A stretch of 64,000 nt of DNA from Pseudomonadota bacterium. GTDB lineage: Bacteria > Pseudomonadota > Alphaproteobacteria > Rhodobacterales > Rhodobacteraceae. Below, piece after piece: positions 1-11,326 of this stretch. Made by a program: the position numbers and the translations under genes. The stretch spans positions 142,058 through 206,057 of the forward strand of contig JAIUPD010000011.1 of assembly GCA_020161615.1 (NCBI GenBank), in the 5' to 3' direction. Every line of letters starts with the position of its first letter. Position 1 is the first letter of the stretch. Below the pieces are notes generated by a model. It saw only the letters and a list, made by a program, of their open reading frames with translations. It had not been told where the DNA came from and did no database searches.

Positions 1-1119
1 CTGTCGAACGCGCTGAACTCGGGCATCCGCAAGATGGCCATCGCCACGCAATACAAGGCCCATTCGCTGATCCGCCATTGCCAGCGCGGCTGGAACTTCT
101 TTCGCGCCGAACGCAACGAATACCTCGACATCCTGCCCGCCTCGCAGCGGGTGGACGAGACGCATTGGTACGAGGGGACGGCCGACGCGGTGTATCAGAA
201 TATTGATATCGTCGACAGCTATGACATTGATTACGTGATCATTCTGGCGGGCGACCATATCTACAAGATGGATTACGAGGTGATGGTCCGCGAGCATGTG
301 GATTCGGGCGCCGACGTCACCGTGGGCTGCCTGACCGTGCCCCGCGCCGATGCCTCGGCCTTCGGCGTCATGGCCGTGGATCACTCGGGCCGCATCACCG
401 ATTTCGTGGAAAAACCGAAGGACCCGCCCAGCCTGCCCGGCGATCCCGAACGCTCACTGGCCTCGATGGGGATCTATGTCTTCCGCTGGAAATTCCTGCG
501 CCAGCTGCTGATGGACGATGCCCATGACCCGAATTCGAAGCGCGATTTCGGCGGCGACATCATCCCCAACGTGGTGCGCAACGGCAAGGCGATGGCGCAT
601 CGGTTCGAGGAAAGCTGCGTGCGCCACAAGCCCGAGGCGACCGCCTATTGGCGCGACGTGGGCACGATCGACGCGTTCTGGAAGGCCAATATCGACCTGA
701 CCGACTTCGACCCGGAACTCGACCTCTGGGACCATGACTGGCCGATCTGGACCTATTCCGAGGCCGTGCCGCCCGCGAAATTCATCCATAACGAGGAGAA
801 CCGCCGCGGCGTGGCGCTGAGCTCTCTGATCTCGGGCGGCTGCATCATCTCGGGGACCGAGGTGCGCAACTCGCTCCTCTTCACCGGGGTGCATTCCAAT
901 TCCTGGTCCTCGCTCGATCAGGCAGTGGTGCTGCCCTATGTGACGGTGAGCCGCCACGCCCGGCTGACCCGGGTGGTGATCGACCGCGGCGTGGTGATCC
1001 CCGAGGGGCTGATCGTGGGCGAGGACCCGGTCGAGGACGCCAGATGGTTCCGCGTCAGCCCCGGCGGCGTCACGCTCATCACCCAGGCGATGCTGGACCG
1101 CCGCGCGGGCAAGGCATGA
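1..1119 (+). CDS. glgC: Glucose-1-phosphate adenylyltransferase (ADP-glucose pyrophosphorylase), 5' truncated by window edge
   Basis: Makes ADP-glucose from ATP and glucose-1-phosphate, the committed step of cytoplasmic glycogen synthesis. The frame is open from base 1, and the first visible residues ([20 protein letters not shown]) are the family's N-terminal nucleotidyltransferase segment. Roughly 50 residues, including the start codon and the glycine-rich nucleotide loop, therefore lie upstream of the window. The middle carries the substrate-binding stretch with [10 protein letters not shown] and VEKPKDPP. The C-terminal third has the left-handed beta-helix pattern ([12 protein letters not shown]). 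The stop overlaps glgA by ATGA, so translation is probably coupled. Identification is secure. Confidence 0.96.
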   Translation: MSNALNSGIRKMAIATQYKAHSLIRHCQRGWNFFRAERNEYLDILPASQRVDETHWYEGTADAVYQNIDIVDSYDIDYVIILAGDHIYKMDYEVMVREHVDSGADVTVGCLTVPRADASAFGVMAVDHSGRITDFVEKPKDPPSLPGDPERSLASMGIYVFRWKFLRQLLMDDAHDPNSKRDFGGDIIPNVVRNGKAMAHRFEESCVRHKPEATAYWRDVGTIDAFWKANIDLTDFDPELDLWDHDWPIWTYSEAVPPAKFIHNEENRRGVALSSLISGGCIISGTEVRNSLLFTGVHSNSWSSLDQAVVLPYVTVSRHARLTRVVIDRGVVIPEGLIVGEDPVEDARWFRVSPGGVTLITQAMLDRRAGKA

Positions 1120-2573
1120 GCGTGACCACGGCTCGCCCGGTCCTCGCCGTCGCCTCGGAATGCGCGCCCCTGGTCAAGACCGGGGGCCTTGCCGATGTCG
1201 TGGGCGCGCTGCCCCAGGCGCTGGCGGCCGAAGGCTGGGCCATCCGCACCCTGATCCCTGGCTATCCCCGCGTCATGGCCGCCCTGAAAAAGCCCAAGGC
1301 GGTGATGGTCCTGCCCGACCTGCTGGGCGTGCCGGCGCGGGTGCTGGCGGCGCCGGTGGCGGGGCTGGACCTGCTGATCCTCGACGCGCCCGCGCTCTAT
1401 GACCGCGAGGGTTCGCCCTATCTCGACGCGGCAGGCCATGACTGGACCGACAACGACCTGCGTTTCGCCGCGCTGGGCAAGGCGGCAGCGCTGATCGCGG
1501 CCGGGGGGATCGCCGGCTGGCGGCCCGAACTTCTGCATCTGCACGATTGGCAGGCGGGTTTCGCCCCGGTCTATCAGCGGCTTCTGGGCGCGACCCAACC
1601 TTCGCTGATGACGATCCACAACATCGCCTTCCACGGGCTGACCGGCGCCCATCGCCTGACCGCGCTGAAACTGCCGGACGAGGCCTTCACCCTCGACGTG
1701 GCCGAGTTCTACGGCCATCTCTCGGCGCTGAAGGCGGGGTTGACCGGGGCGACGGCGATCAATACCGTCAGCCCGACCTATGCGCAGGAACTCTGCACAC
1801 CCGAATTCGGCATGGGGCTGGAGGGGCTGATCCGGGCCCGTGCCGCCGATATGTCGGGGATCCTGAACGGCATCGACACCCGGAGCTGGGACCCGACCAG
1901 CGACCCGCTCATTTCCCCCTTCGCGACCCCCGCCGCCAAGGCGGCCAATACCCGCGCGCTCAGGGCCGAATTCGGCCTCGCCCCCGCCGAGGGGCCGCTG
2001 GCCGTGGTCGTCTCGCGGCTGTCGGACCAGAAGGGGCTGGACCTGCTGCTGACTGCCCTGCCCGCGCTGGTCGAGAATGGCGGGCAACTGGCGATGCTTG
2101 GCTCGGGCGACCGGCGGCTGGAAAACGCCTGGCTCGCCGCCGCCGCCGCCCATCCCGGCAAGGTGGCTGTCCGCGTGGGCTATGACGAGGCGCTGTCGCA
2201 CCGGATCTATGCCGGCGCCGATGCGGTGCTGGTGCCCTCGCGGTTCGAGCCCTGCGGACTGACGCAGATGTACGGGCTGCGCTATGGCGCGGTGCCGGTG
2301 GTGGCACGGACCGGCGGGCTGGCCGACACGGTGATTCACGCCAATGCCGCGGCGCTGGCCGCGGGCTGCGCCACCGGCATCGTCCACGACCCCCACAGCG
2401 CCGAGGCCCTGGCCCAGGCCCTGCGCCAGCTCTGCGCGCTCTGGGCCGACCGCGCCGTCTTTCGCAAGATCCAGAAGAACGCCATGAAACACCCGGTCGG
2501 CTGGGAAGCCAGCGCGCCGCTTTATGCCGCGCTCTACGCCCGCCTCGCCGCCCTCCCGCAGGAGCCCGCATGA
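1116..2573 (+). CDS. glgA: Glycogen synthase, ADP-glucose dependent (GT5)
   Basis: Transfers glucose from ADP-glucose to the growing alpha-1,4-glucan. The protein is 485 residues, normal for bacterial GlgA. The diagnostic KTGGL motif sits at residues 21-25, and the C-terminal GT-B nucleotide-sugar site shows the [18 protein letters not shown] segment and a second TGGL. The chosen ATG at 1116 overlaps the glgC stop. An upstream in-frame start exists, but it would lie inside glgC and add a non-homologous leader. The gene ends in another ATGA overlap with glgX, which supports one polycistronic glycogen operon. Confidence 0.97.
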   Translation: MSVTTARPVLAVASECAPLVKTGGLADVVGALPQALAAEGWAIRTLIPGYPRVMAALKKPKAVMVLPDLLGVPARVLAAPVAGLDLLILDAPALYDREGSPYLDAAGHDWTDNDLRFAALGKAAALIAAGGIAGWRPELLHLHDWQAGFAPVYQRLLGATQPSLMTIHNIAFHGLTGAHRLTALKLPDEAFTLDVAEFYGHLSALKAGLTGATAINTVSPTYAQELCTPEFGMGLEGLIRARAADMSGILNGIDTRSWDPTSDPLISPFATPAAKAANTRALRAEFGLAPAEGPLAVVVSRLSDQKGLDLLLTALPALVENGGQLAMLGSGDRRLENAWLAAAAAHPGKVAVRVGYDEALSHRIYAGADAVLVPSRFEPCGLTQMYGLRYGAVPVVARTGGLADTVIHANAAALAAGCATGIVHDPHSAEALAQALRQLCALWADRAVFRKIQKNAMKHPVGWEASAPLYAALYARLAALPQEPA

Positions 2574-4651
2574 CCCTGACCATCGAGCGCGGCCGCCACG
2601 ACCGCATCGGCGCCACTTTCGACGGCGACGGCGTGAATTTCGCCCTCTTCTCGGAACATGCCACCGCCGTGGACCTGTGCCTCTTCTCGCCCGACGGCAT
2701 GCGCGAGACGCACCGCCTGCGTCTGCCCGAACGCACGGGTTATGTCTGGCACGGCCGCGTCTCGGGCCTGTTTCCCGGGCAGCAATACGGCTACCGCGTG
2801 CACGGCCCCTACGCGCCCGAGGAAGGGCACCGCTTCAACGCCAACAAGCTGCTGCTCGACCCCTATGCCAAGCGCCTGACCGGGCATCCGCGCTGGTCGG
2901 ATGCGGTCTTCGGCTACAACCCCGGCGCCAAGACGCAGGATCTGACCTTCTCGACCCGCGATTCTGCCCGCTTCATGCCGAAATGCGTGGTCGAGGATCC
3001 CAGCTTCTATTGGGGCAACGACCGCCCGCCCGCCAAGCCTGCCAACGAGACGATCATCTACGAGGCGCATGTGAAGGGGCTGACCCAGCTTTCCGGCGTG
3101 GTCAATGCGGGCAAGTTCCTGGGTGTGGCCTCGGACCGGATCATCGACCATCTGGTCGATCTGGGCGTGACCGCGATCGAACTGCTGCCGGTGCAGAGCT
3201 TCCTCAACGACCGCTGGCTGATCGAGAAGAAGCTGACGAATTACTGGGGCTATCAGACGCTGGGCTTCTTCGCCCCCGACCCGCGCTATCTGGTCAATGG
3301 CCAGATCAACGAATTCCAGCACATGGTCGCGCGCCTCCATGCCGCCGGGATCGAGGTGATCCTCGATGTGGTCTACAACCACACCTGCGAAGGCTCGGAA
3401 CTGGGCCCGACGCTCAGCTTCCGCGGCATCGACAACCGCAGCTATTACCGCCTCGCCCCCTATCCGCGGCATTACATCAACGACACCGGTTGCGGGAACA
3501 CGCTGAACCTCGATCATCCCATGGTGCTGAGGATGGTCATGGACAGCCTGCGCTATTGGGTCGAGGTGATGCATGTGGACGGCTTCCGCTTCGACCTCGC
3601 GTCCACGCTGGCCCGCGACGATGCGGGGTTCCAGCCGAACTCGGCCTTCTTCGCGGCGATCCGGCAGGACCCGGTGCTGAACCGCGTGAAGCTGATCGCC
3701 GAGCCCTGGGACATCGGCCCCGGCGGCTATCAGCTGGGCGCCTTCCCGCATCCGTTCCACGAATGGAACGACAAGTTTCGCGATGGCGTGCGCCGCTTCT
3801 GGCGCCGCGATGCGCGCCCGGCGCCGGAACTCGCCGCCCGGATCACCGGCTCCGCCATCCAGTTCGACCATTCCGGCCGCGGCGCAACCAGCTCGATCAA
3901 CTTCCTGACCGCGCATGACGGCTTCAACCTGATGGATCTGGTCAGCTACAACCAGAAGAACAACATCGCCAATGGCGAGGACAACCGCGACGGCCATTCC
4001 GAGAATTACTCGGACAACATGGGGCACGAGGGGCCGACCGACGATCCGCAGATCCTGCAGGCGAGGGCGCTGAGGCGGCGCAACCTGATGGCCACGCTGC
4101 TCCTCAGCCAGGGCACGCCGATGATCCTGGCCGGTGACGAGATGGGCCACAGCCAGCAGGGCAACAACAACGCCTATTGCCAGGACAGCCCGATCTCCTG
4201 GCTGGATTGGGGCAAGATGGATGCCGACATGCTGGCCTTCACCCGCCGCCTGATCCAGTTCCGCAAGAACCACCCGATCCTGCGCCAGAAGCTGTTCCTG
4301 CATTCGAAGGCGCGCTCCTCGGACGGCAAGGCGGATGTCCTCTGGTGGCACCCCGAGGGGCGGCGCATGACGCCCGCCGATTGGGAGGACCCGGCGCTCA
4401 GCCATGTCTGCGTCGAATTGCGCACCGCTTCGGGCACGCCCGCCTATGCCGATCTGGAAGATGCGATCTTCCTCGTCTTCAACGCGGGCGGGCAGCTTGA
4501 CGTGACCCTCACCCCCGCCCCCGATGGCAAGGCCTGGTCGCGGCGCATCAACACCTATGCCCCGACCGCCCCGCATGAGCGGATCCTCTCGGGCAAGCTG
4601 GTGGTGCCCGCGCATTCCGTCTCGGCCCTGGTTCTGGAAAACCTGCGATGA
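2570..4651 (+). CDS. glgX: Glycogen debranching enzyme (isoamylase-type, GH13)
   Basis: Hydrolyses alpha-1,6 branch points of glycogen, normally after phosphorylase trimming. At 693 residues it has full GlgX length. An N-terminal CBM48-like beta-domain (about residues 1-130) precedes the GH13 barrel. The catalytic set is visible: nucleophile Asp342 in VDGFRFDLA, acid/base Glu378 in IAEPWDIGPGGYQ and transition-state Asp450 in TAHDGFNL. It starts within the glgA stop codon and ends in an ATGA overlap with malQ. The order glgC-glgA-glgX implies that synthesis and breakdown are co-expressed. Confidence 0.96.
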   Translation: MTLTIERGRHDRIGATFDGDGVNFALFSEHATAVDLCLFSPDGMRETHRLRLPERTGYVWHGRVSGLFPGQQYGYRVHGPYAPEEGHRFNANKLLLDPYAKRLTGHPRWSDAVFGYNPGAKTQDLTFSTRDSARFMPKCVVEDPSFYWGNDRPPAKPANETIIYEAHVKGLTQLSGVVNAGKFLGVASDRIIDHLVDLGVTAIELLPVQSFLNDRWLIEKKLTNYWGYQTLGFFAPDPRYLVNGQINEFQHMVARLHAAGIEVILDVVYNHTCEGSELGPTLSFRGIDNRSYYRLAPYPRHYINDTGCGNTLNLDHPMVLRMVMDSLRYWVEVMHVDGFRFDLASTLARDDAGFQPNSAFFAAIRQDPVLNRVKLIAEPWDIGPGGYQLGAFPHPFHEWNDKFRDGVRRFWRRDARPAPELAARITGSAIQFDHSGRGATSSINFLTAHDGFNLMDLVSYNQKNNIANGEDNRDGHSENYSDNMGHEGPTDDPQILQARALRRRNLMATLLLSQGTPMILAGDEMGHSQQGNNNAYCQDSPISWLDWGKMDADMLAFTRRLIQFRKNHPILRQKLFLHSKARSSDGKADVLWWHPEGRRMTPADWEDPALSHVCVELRTASGTPAYADLEDAIFLVFNAGGQLDVTLTPAPDGKAWSRRINTYAPTAPHERILSGKLVVPAHSVSALVLENLR

Positions 4652-6480
4652 GCGACCTGGACGATGCCTGCCGCGCCCTTGGCCTGATCTGGGTCTACCG
4701 CGATGGCGCTGGCCGGATGCAGGAGGCGCCCGAGGAAAGCCGCCGCGCCGTGCTGGCGGCGCTGGGCCAGGGCAATGCCGAAGCCGCGCTGCCCGTGGCG
4801 CTGCAACGCTCGACCTCGCGGGCCATTCCGGCGGGCGCGCCGACCGATTGGGGGCCGGGCCCCTGGGTGATCCTGACCGAGGACGGTGGCGAGATCCGGG
4901 GCGAAGGTCCGCTGCCCGCCCTGCCGATGGGCTATCACCGCATCCTGCATCAGGGCTGGACCGTGCACCTGCTGGCCGAACCCCCGCGCCTGCCGATGCC
5001 GCCCCGCCGATGGGGCGTGACCCTGCCGCTCTTTGCGCTGTGGGAGGGGGCCGAGGCCGGGATGGGCACCTATCCGCAACTCGGCGCGCTGGCCGAAGGG
5101 CTGGCGGGCCACGGTGCCGCCTTCCTCGGCATCAATCCGATCCATGCGGGCTTTCCCGCCGATCCCGGCAATTACTCGCCCTACGCCCCCTCGCACCGCC
5201 GCCGCCTGAACACGATGCATGTGGAAACCGGGCTGAAACTGCCCGAAAGCGGCGCGCTGATCGATTACGCCCGCGCCATCCGCGCCCAGCGCGCGGCGCT
5301 GGAAGAGGCCTTTGCCGAGTTCCACGGCGATCCCGATTTCGAGGCCTGGCGCGGCGAGGGCGGCGCGGCGCTGGAGGAATTCGTCACCCATCAGGCGCTG
5401 AGCGAGGTGCACGGCGCCTATTGGGGCGGCTGGCCGCTGGCCTATCAGGACCCCCGCAGCGCCGAGGTTCAGACCTTCGCGCGCGAGCGCTGGCAGCGGC
5501 TGCGGTTCCACGCCTGGGCTCAATGGCAGGCCGAGATGCAGCTGCACGACGCACAGATCCGCGCCCGCTCGGCCGGGATGAACTTCGGGCTCTATCTGGA
5601 TATCGCCGTGGGCACCCATCCCCATGGGGCCGAGACCTGGGCCGAGCGCGGCTCCTTCGCACAGGGCGTCAGCCTCGGCGCACCGCCCGATCTGCTGGGT
5701 CCCTCCGGCCAGCGCTGGGGCCTGGCACCGCTGCGCCCCGATGTGCTGCGCGCCACCGGCTACGCGGCCTTTGCCCAGACACTCCGCGCCCAGCTCAAAT
5801 TCTGCGGGCTGCTCAGGATCGACCATATCCTCGGCCTCGAACGCAGTTTCTGGCTGCCCGACGGCTTGCCCGGCCTCTATGTCACCATGCCGCGTGAGGA
5901 GCTGCTGGCCGTCCTCAGGATCGAGGCGACGCGCGCCGGGGCCTCGGTCATCGGCGAGGATCTGGGCACCATCCCCGAGGGGCTCAGGGCCGCGCTCGAC
6001 GCCTCGGGCGTGATGGGCTGCCGGGTGGCGATGTTCGAACGGGATTGGGAGGGCACCCGCGATTTCCTGCCGCCCGAGGCTTATACGCCGACCGCGCTGG
6101 CCTCCTGGGCGACGCATGACCTGCCGACCTGGGCCGGCTGGCGCCAGGGCCGCGACATCGACTGGCGCGCGCAACTGGGCGAGGTCCCCGACGAACCCGC
6201 CGCGCGCGCGGCCCGCGCCGCCGAGGTCGCGGCCTTCGACGCGCTTTCGGGCGGGTCGGACCTTTCGGCCATGCACCGCCACCTCGCCCGCACCGCGAGC
6301 CATCTGGTCGCCGTCCAGGGCGAGGATCTGGCGGGCGCCGTCGAGCAGGCTAACTTGCCCGGTACGATCTACGAACACCCGAATTGGTGTCGCCGCCTGC
6401 CTTTGCCGCTGTCGGGCCTCATTTCCGCCCCGAGCCTCGACCAGACCGGCGCCATCATGGCCGAAGCCGGAAGGACCTGA
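4648..6480 (+). CDS. malQ: 4-alpha-glucanotransferase (amylomaltase, GH77)
   Basis: Disproportionates short malto-oligosaccharides such as those released by GlgX, so they can re-enter phosphorolysis. The length is 610 residues. GH77 catalytic signatures are present: Asp392 in LLRIDHILGLERSFW, Glu437 in GEDLGTIPEG and Asp491 in ATHDLPTWAGW. The N-terminal 110 residues are the less conserved MalQ N-domain. The gene starts inside the glgX stop (ATGA) and is followed three bases later by pgm. It is the fourth member of the glycogen operon. Confidence 0.93.
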   Translation: MSDLDDACRALGLIWVYRDGAGRMQEAPEESRRAVLAALGQGNAEAALPVALQRSTSRAIPAGAPTDWGPGPWVILTEDGGEIRGEGPLPALPMGYHRILHQGWTVHLLAEPPRLPMPPRRWGVTLPLFALWEGAEAGMGTYPQLGALAEGLAGHGAAFLGINPIHAGFPADPGNYSPYAPSHRRRLNTMHVETGLKLPESGALIDYARAIRAQRAALEEAFAEFHGDPDFEAWRGEGGAALEEFVTHQALSEVHGAYWGGWPLAYQDPRSAEVQTFARERWQRLRFHAWAQWQAEMQLHDAQIRARSAGMNFGLYLDIAVGTHPHGAETWAERGSFAQGVSLGAPPDLLGPSGQRWGLAPLRPDVLRATGYAAFAQTLRAQLKFCGLLRIDHILGLERSFWLPDGLPGLYVTMPREELLAVLRIEATRAGASVIGEDLGTIPEGLRAALDASGVMGCRVAMFERDWEGTRDFLPPEAYTPTALASWATHDLPTWAGWRQGRDIDWRAQLGEVPDEPAARAARAAEVAAFDALSGGSDLSAMHRHLARTASHLVAVQGEDLAGAVEQANLPGTIYEHPNWCRRLPLPLSGLISAPSLDQTGAIMAEAGRT

Positions 6481-8112
<1,632 letters not shown>

Positions 8113-8122
8113 GACCGGGAAA

Positions 8123-8208
8123 GCTGTCCCATGCATGGGACAGCACCCTGCCCTGAGACTTATCAAGGGCTTGGTGGGTGCGTTTAACCTTTTGGCAACC
8201 CGTCCCAC
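8123..8208 (+). repeat. Intergenic palindrome-plus-tail element, copy A
   Basis: The 18-base core palindrome TGTCCCATGCATGGGACA lies at 8125-8142 and extends two bases on each side as a perfect inverted repeat. After exactly 41 bases comes TTAACCTTTTGGCA (8184-8197), followed by a further GTCCCACG half-site. The same arrangement, with the same 41-base gap, recurs in inverted orientation at 24826-24905. Both copies lie between converging genes. The function is unknown; a DNA-binding site, a terminator or a small structured transcript are all possible. Confidence 0.7.
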
Positions 8209-8299
8209 GCGCCATGGCCGGGACAAGGGACCGCGGGGCTTGCCCCCGCCGGCGCGGCGAGTGGCCCCCCTTGCGGGGGGTCCGAGCCGCGCCGCCCCT

Positions 8300-8614
8300 T
8301 CAGACCGCCGGCACCCTGACCACGATCCCGTCGATCTGCGGCGCCATTTCCAGCTGGCAGGAGAGCCGCGAGCAACCCAGCCGCGGGGCGTCGGTCGCGT
8401 CGAGCATCGCCTCCTCGAAATCCGAGGGGGTGCCGGCCGCGTCCTGCCAGCCCTCCTCGACATAGACATGGCAGGTGGCGCAGCTCATCGTGCCGCCGCA
8501 TTCGCCGATGATCCCGGGCACATTGCCGGCAACCGCCGCTTCCATCAGCGACAGGCCGGGCTTGACCTCCAGCGCGATCTCGCGCCCGTCGGGCAGGATC
8601 CAGGTGGCTTTCAT
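8300..8614 (-). CDS. [2Fe-2S] ferredoxin, adrenodoxin type
   Basis: Small soluble electron carrier of 104 residues. Four cysteines have adrenodoxin/putidaredoxin spacing: C39-x5-C45-x2-C48-x37-C86, within CGGTMSCATCHVYVEEGW and GCSRLSCQL. It lies 10 bases downstream of the glutamine-synthetase-like gene and in the same operon as a cytochrome P450, so it is probably the P450 redox partner. No ferredoxin reductase is encoded nearby, so a reductase from elsewhere must feed it. The cluster and iron-sulfur type are clear; the partner assignment is inferred from position. Confidence 0.93.
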   Translation of the reverse strand: MKATWILPDGREIALEVKPGLSLMEAAVAGNVPGIIGECGGTMSCATCHVYVEEGWQDAAGTPSDFEEAMLDATDAPRLGCSRLSCQLEMAPQIDGIVVRVPAV

Positions 8615-8624
8615 CGCGTCCCCC

Positions 8625-9917
8625 TCAAACGAACCAGATGGCGAAATCGCGGGCGCCCTCGGGCGTCATGTCCCTGGTCTTGTCGACCTCGACCCGCTTC
8701 ATATGGATGTGGTGGGCGCAATACTCGGCCCCCATCGCCGCGACCAGCGCGCCATCCGCCTCCAGGTCGTCCAGCGCCCCAGTCAGCGTTTCGGCCACGC
8801 CGTATTCCGCGCTCTGGCCCGTGAAGCAATCGCCGGTCTCGGCCGGCGGCAGCGGATAGCCCTGTTCGTAGCCCAGAAGTGCCGCCTGCAGGACAGCGGC
8901 GACGGCCGCGTAGGGATTGGCCGAGGCATCGGCCATCCGGTGTTCCAGCCGCGCCTTCTTGCCGCCCTCGCCCGAGACGCGGGTGGTGACGCCGCGGTGA
9001 TCCTCGCCCCAGTTGCACCAGAAGCCGGACATGGTGGCGGGCTGCAGCCGGGCGTAGGAATTGACCGACGGCGCGATCAGCCCGGCCAGCCCCTTGTGGT
9101 GCTTCATCCAGCCCGCAACGCAGCCCCGCATCAGGTCGTTCATCGCCGCGATCCCGCCTGTCTCGCCAGTGGCGAAGGCGTTGTTGCCCGCCTTGTCGGC
9201 GAAGCTGAGGTTGATATGCATGCCCGAGCCGCCGCGGTCAAAGAAGGGTTTCGGCAGGAAGGTCAGGATGACCCCCTTGCGATAGGCGACCTCGCGGGCG
9301 AGTTGGCGGAACATCACCATCTCGTCCACCGCATCCAGCGCCTCCTCGAAGGCGAGGGTGAATTCGTATTGCGGCGTGTCGTATTCGGTGGTGACCAGTT
9401 CCAGCCGGAAGCCCGCGGCCTCGGCCGTTTCCCAGATGGCATCGGTGAAGCCCAGGGGATCGTTGAAAGGCCCGCCGCCATAGACATGCCCGCCCGGCAC
9501 GTCATAGGGCGTGAGGCTGCCATCCTCGGCCCGGGTGAAGGCGAAGGCCTCCAGTTCCAGCCCGACCTTGGGGGTCAGCCCGTGCTTCTTCCAGCCGGCG
9601 ATCGCCGCTTTCAGCGTGGCGCGGCCGGCGATCGGGATCAGCCGGTCGTGGCGGTCATAGAGGTCGCCCGTGACCATATGCACGCCCGGCTCCCAGCCCG
9701 GGCGGATGTCGGGGGCGTCCCAGCGCAATTCCATGTCGGGCAGCCCCTCCAGACAGGCGGTGCCGGGCGCATCGACGATCAGGTCCTTGTCGTAATGGAC
9801 GGCAAAACAGGGCTGGGCGAAACGGGTCGCCCCCGCGCCGATCTTTTCCTGCGGCAGGTACTTGCCCCGCAGGATCGAGAGGTGATCGCACCAGACGGGG
9901 CGAAGGCGGTCGCGCAT
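8625..9917 (-). CDS. Glutamine-synthetase-like ligase (probable gamma-glutamyl-amide synthetase)
   Basis: A 430-residue protein with the glutamine synthetase catalytic fold, ATP-dependent and expected to join glutamate to ammonia or an amine. Visible motifs are metal ligands E121 and E123 (GLELEAF), E178/E185 in TEYDTPQYEF, KPFFDRGGSGMH at 223-234 and EHRMADASANPY at 325-336. No GlnB-regulated adenylylation tyrosine loop is recognisable. The start has a GGGAG ribosome site. It is operonic with a P450 and a ferredoxin and divergent from a glutamine-amidotransferase-like gene. That context suggests gamma-glutamylation of an amine substrate, as in aniline (AtdA1) or isopropylamine (IpuC) catabolism, rather than nitrogen assimilation. 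The substrate is unknown. Confidence 0.85.
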   Translation of the reverse strand: MRDRLRPVWCDHLSILRGKYLPQEKIGAGATRFAQPCFAVHYDKDLIVDAPGTACLEGLPDMELRWDAPDIRPGWEPGVHMVTGDLYDRHDRLIPIAGRATLKAAIAGWKKHGLTPKVGLELEAFAFTRAEDGSLTPYDVPGGHVYGGGPFNDPLGFTDAIWETAEAAGFRLELVTTEYDTPQYEFTLAFEEALDAVDEMVMFRQLAREVAYRKGVILTFLPKPFFDRGGSGMHINLSFADKAGNNAFATGETGGIAAMNDLMRGCVAGWMKHHKGLAGLIAPSVNSYARLQPATMSGFWCNWGEDHRGVTTRVSGEGGKKARLEHRMADASANPYAAVAAVLQAALLGYEQGYPLPPAETGDCFTGQSAEYGVAETLTGALDDLEADGALVAAMGAEYCAHHIHMKRVEVDKTRDMTPEGARDFAIWFV

Positions 9918-9999
9918 ATCGTTAACTCCCTGTTTGTCTTATCGTCGCGGCTCCGGGGTTCGTTACGCCCCGGGCGCGCGTTTCGTGGATCTTTGTCTT

Positions 10000-11256
10000 T
10001 CAGGCGCGGGTCACATGGACCGGCAATTCCTTGATCCCGCCCACGAAATTCGAGCGCAGGAATTTCTGCGGTCCCGCCGGCTCGATCCCCCTGATCCGCC
10101 GGGCCAGTTCCTGAAACAGTACCCGCACCTCCAGCCGCGCCAGATGCATGCCCAGGCACAGATGCGGCCCCCCCTGCCCGAAGCTCAGATGCCGGTTCGG
10201 GGTCCGTGCCAGATTGACGCGGAACGGATCCTCGAAGACCGCCTCGTCCCGGTTGCCGCTGATGAACCAGTAAAGCACCTTGTCGCCCGCCCGGATCGTC
10301 TTGTCATGCATCTCATGGTCCCGCGTGGCGGTGCGGCGGAAATAGAGCGCGGGCGTGGCCCAGCGGATGATCTCGTCGGGCGCCGTGTCCCAGATCGCGC
10401 CCTCCTGCATCTGGCCCAGCAGTTCCGGCTGATGCGCCATCGCCTGGATGCCGGCGGCGATGGAATAGCGCGTGGTGTCGTTCCCGGCCGCGACCAGCAG
10501 GCAGAAGAAGTTGCGGAATTCGGTTTCCGAGATGGTGCTGCCATCGGGACCCGGTTGCAAGATCAGATGCAGCACGCCCTCGGTATCGCCGCGCGCCGCC
10601 TTGTCGGCCATCAATTGCTTTGCGTAGTCATAGAGTTCCGCACCGGCGGGCGAGTTGAAGGGCATGAGCCGATAGGCATCGGTCGTCATGCGGTCCAGCA
10701 CGTGATCGGTGAAATCGGGGTCGGTATTGGCGATGAGCGCATCGCCCTTTTCCACCAGCCAGGGCAGATCCGCATCCGGCGTGCCGATGATCCGGCCCAG
10801 CATGCGCATCGGCAATTGCCGGGCGATGGCCTTGGTGGCGTCGAACGTGCCCTGCTCCAGCGCCTCGTCCAGGATCTCGTCGCAGAGGTCGCGGATCTGG
10901 CCCTCGAACCCGGCGACAACCGGCTTGGAAAAGGCCTTGGCGACCTTGACCCGGGTCATCGAATGCTCGGGCGGGTCGGTTTCCTGAAAGGTACGCCGGG
11001 CCAGATATTCCTCGTAGCTCTGATCCTCCATGCGGATCCCCCGGGCCGAGGACATCAGATCCGCCTGCCGGTTCAGCGCCAGGATATCCTCGTTGCGGGT
11101 GACCGACCAGAAGCCCTGCCCGCCGTCCCACTCCGTCCAGGACAGAGGATCCTCGCGCCGGAGGCGGGCAAATGTGTTGTGCGGCGGGCCGTCCGTGAAG
11201 GTGTCGTGCGAGGTCAGATCGGCGTGTCCGTCGTCGGTCGGTGTCCAGATGGTCAT
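10000..11256 (-). CDS. Cytochrome P450 monooxygenase
   Basis: Soluble bacterial P450 of 418 residues. The I-helix oxygen-activation motif is AGNDTT (257-262), the ExxR pair is E295/R298 and the heme thiolate is C367 in FGQGGPHLCLG. That loop has one residue more than the usual FGxGxHxCxG, a variant also seen in some actinobacterial families. The ATG at 11256 was chosen because AAGGAGAG lies just upstream; a longer upstream in-frame reading would run into the divergent promoter and gene. It is the first gene of the P450/GS-like/ferredoxin operon. The substrate is unknown. Confidence 0.92.
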   Translation of the reverse strand: MTIWTPTDDGHADLTSHDTFTDGPPHNTFARLRREDPLSWTEWDGGQGFWSVTRNEDILALNRQADLMSSARGIRMEDQSYEEYLARRTFQETDPPEHSMTRVKVAKAFSKPVVAGFEGQIRDLCDEILDEALEQGTFDATKAIARQLPMRMLGRIIGTPDADLPWLVEKGDALIANTDPDFTDHVLDRMTTDAYRLMPFNSPAGAELYDYAKQLMADKAARGDTEGVLHLILQPGPDGSTISETEFRNFFCLLVAAGNDTTRYSIAAGIQAMAHQPELLGQMQEGAIWDTAPDEIIRWATPALYFRRTATRDHEMHDKTIRAGDKVLYWFISGNRDEAVFEDPFRVNLARTPNRHLSFGQGGPHLCLGMHLARLEVRVLFQELARRIRGIEPAGPQKFLRSNFVGGIKELPVHVTRA

Positions 11257-11326
11257 GCGACTCTCCTTGAATGCCCCGCCCAATATGTATATTATTGGAC
11301 TTGCAACGTATGCAAATGGAAAATTC
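11257..11326. promoter_or_regulatory. Divergent AT-rich control region with two inverted repeats
   Basis: This short gap separates the P450 operon from the divergent amidotransferase-like gene and is strikingly AT-rich against its surroundings. It contains AATAT-GT-ATATT at 11282-11293 and TTGCA-ACGTA-TGCAA at 11301-11315, both perfect inverted repeats. Either could be the operator for the nearby GntR/FCD regulator. The operator role is inferred from position and symmetry. Confidence 0.5.

Noticed and set aside
2534-4615. Minus-strand open frame of almost 700 codons opposite glgX
   Set aside because: Antisense shadow of a clear GH13 enzyme; no start signal or domain.
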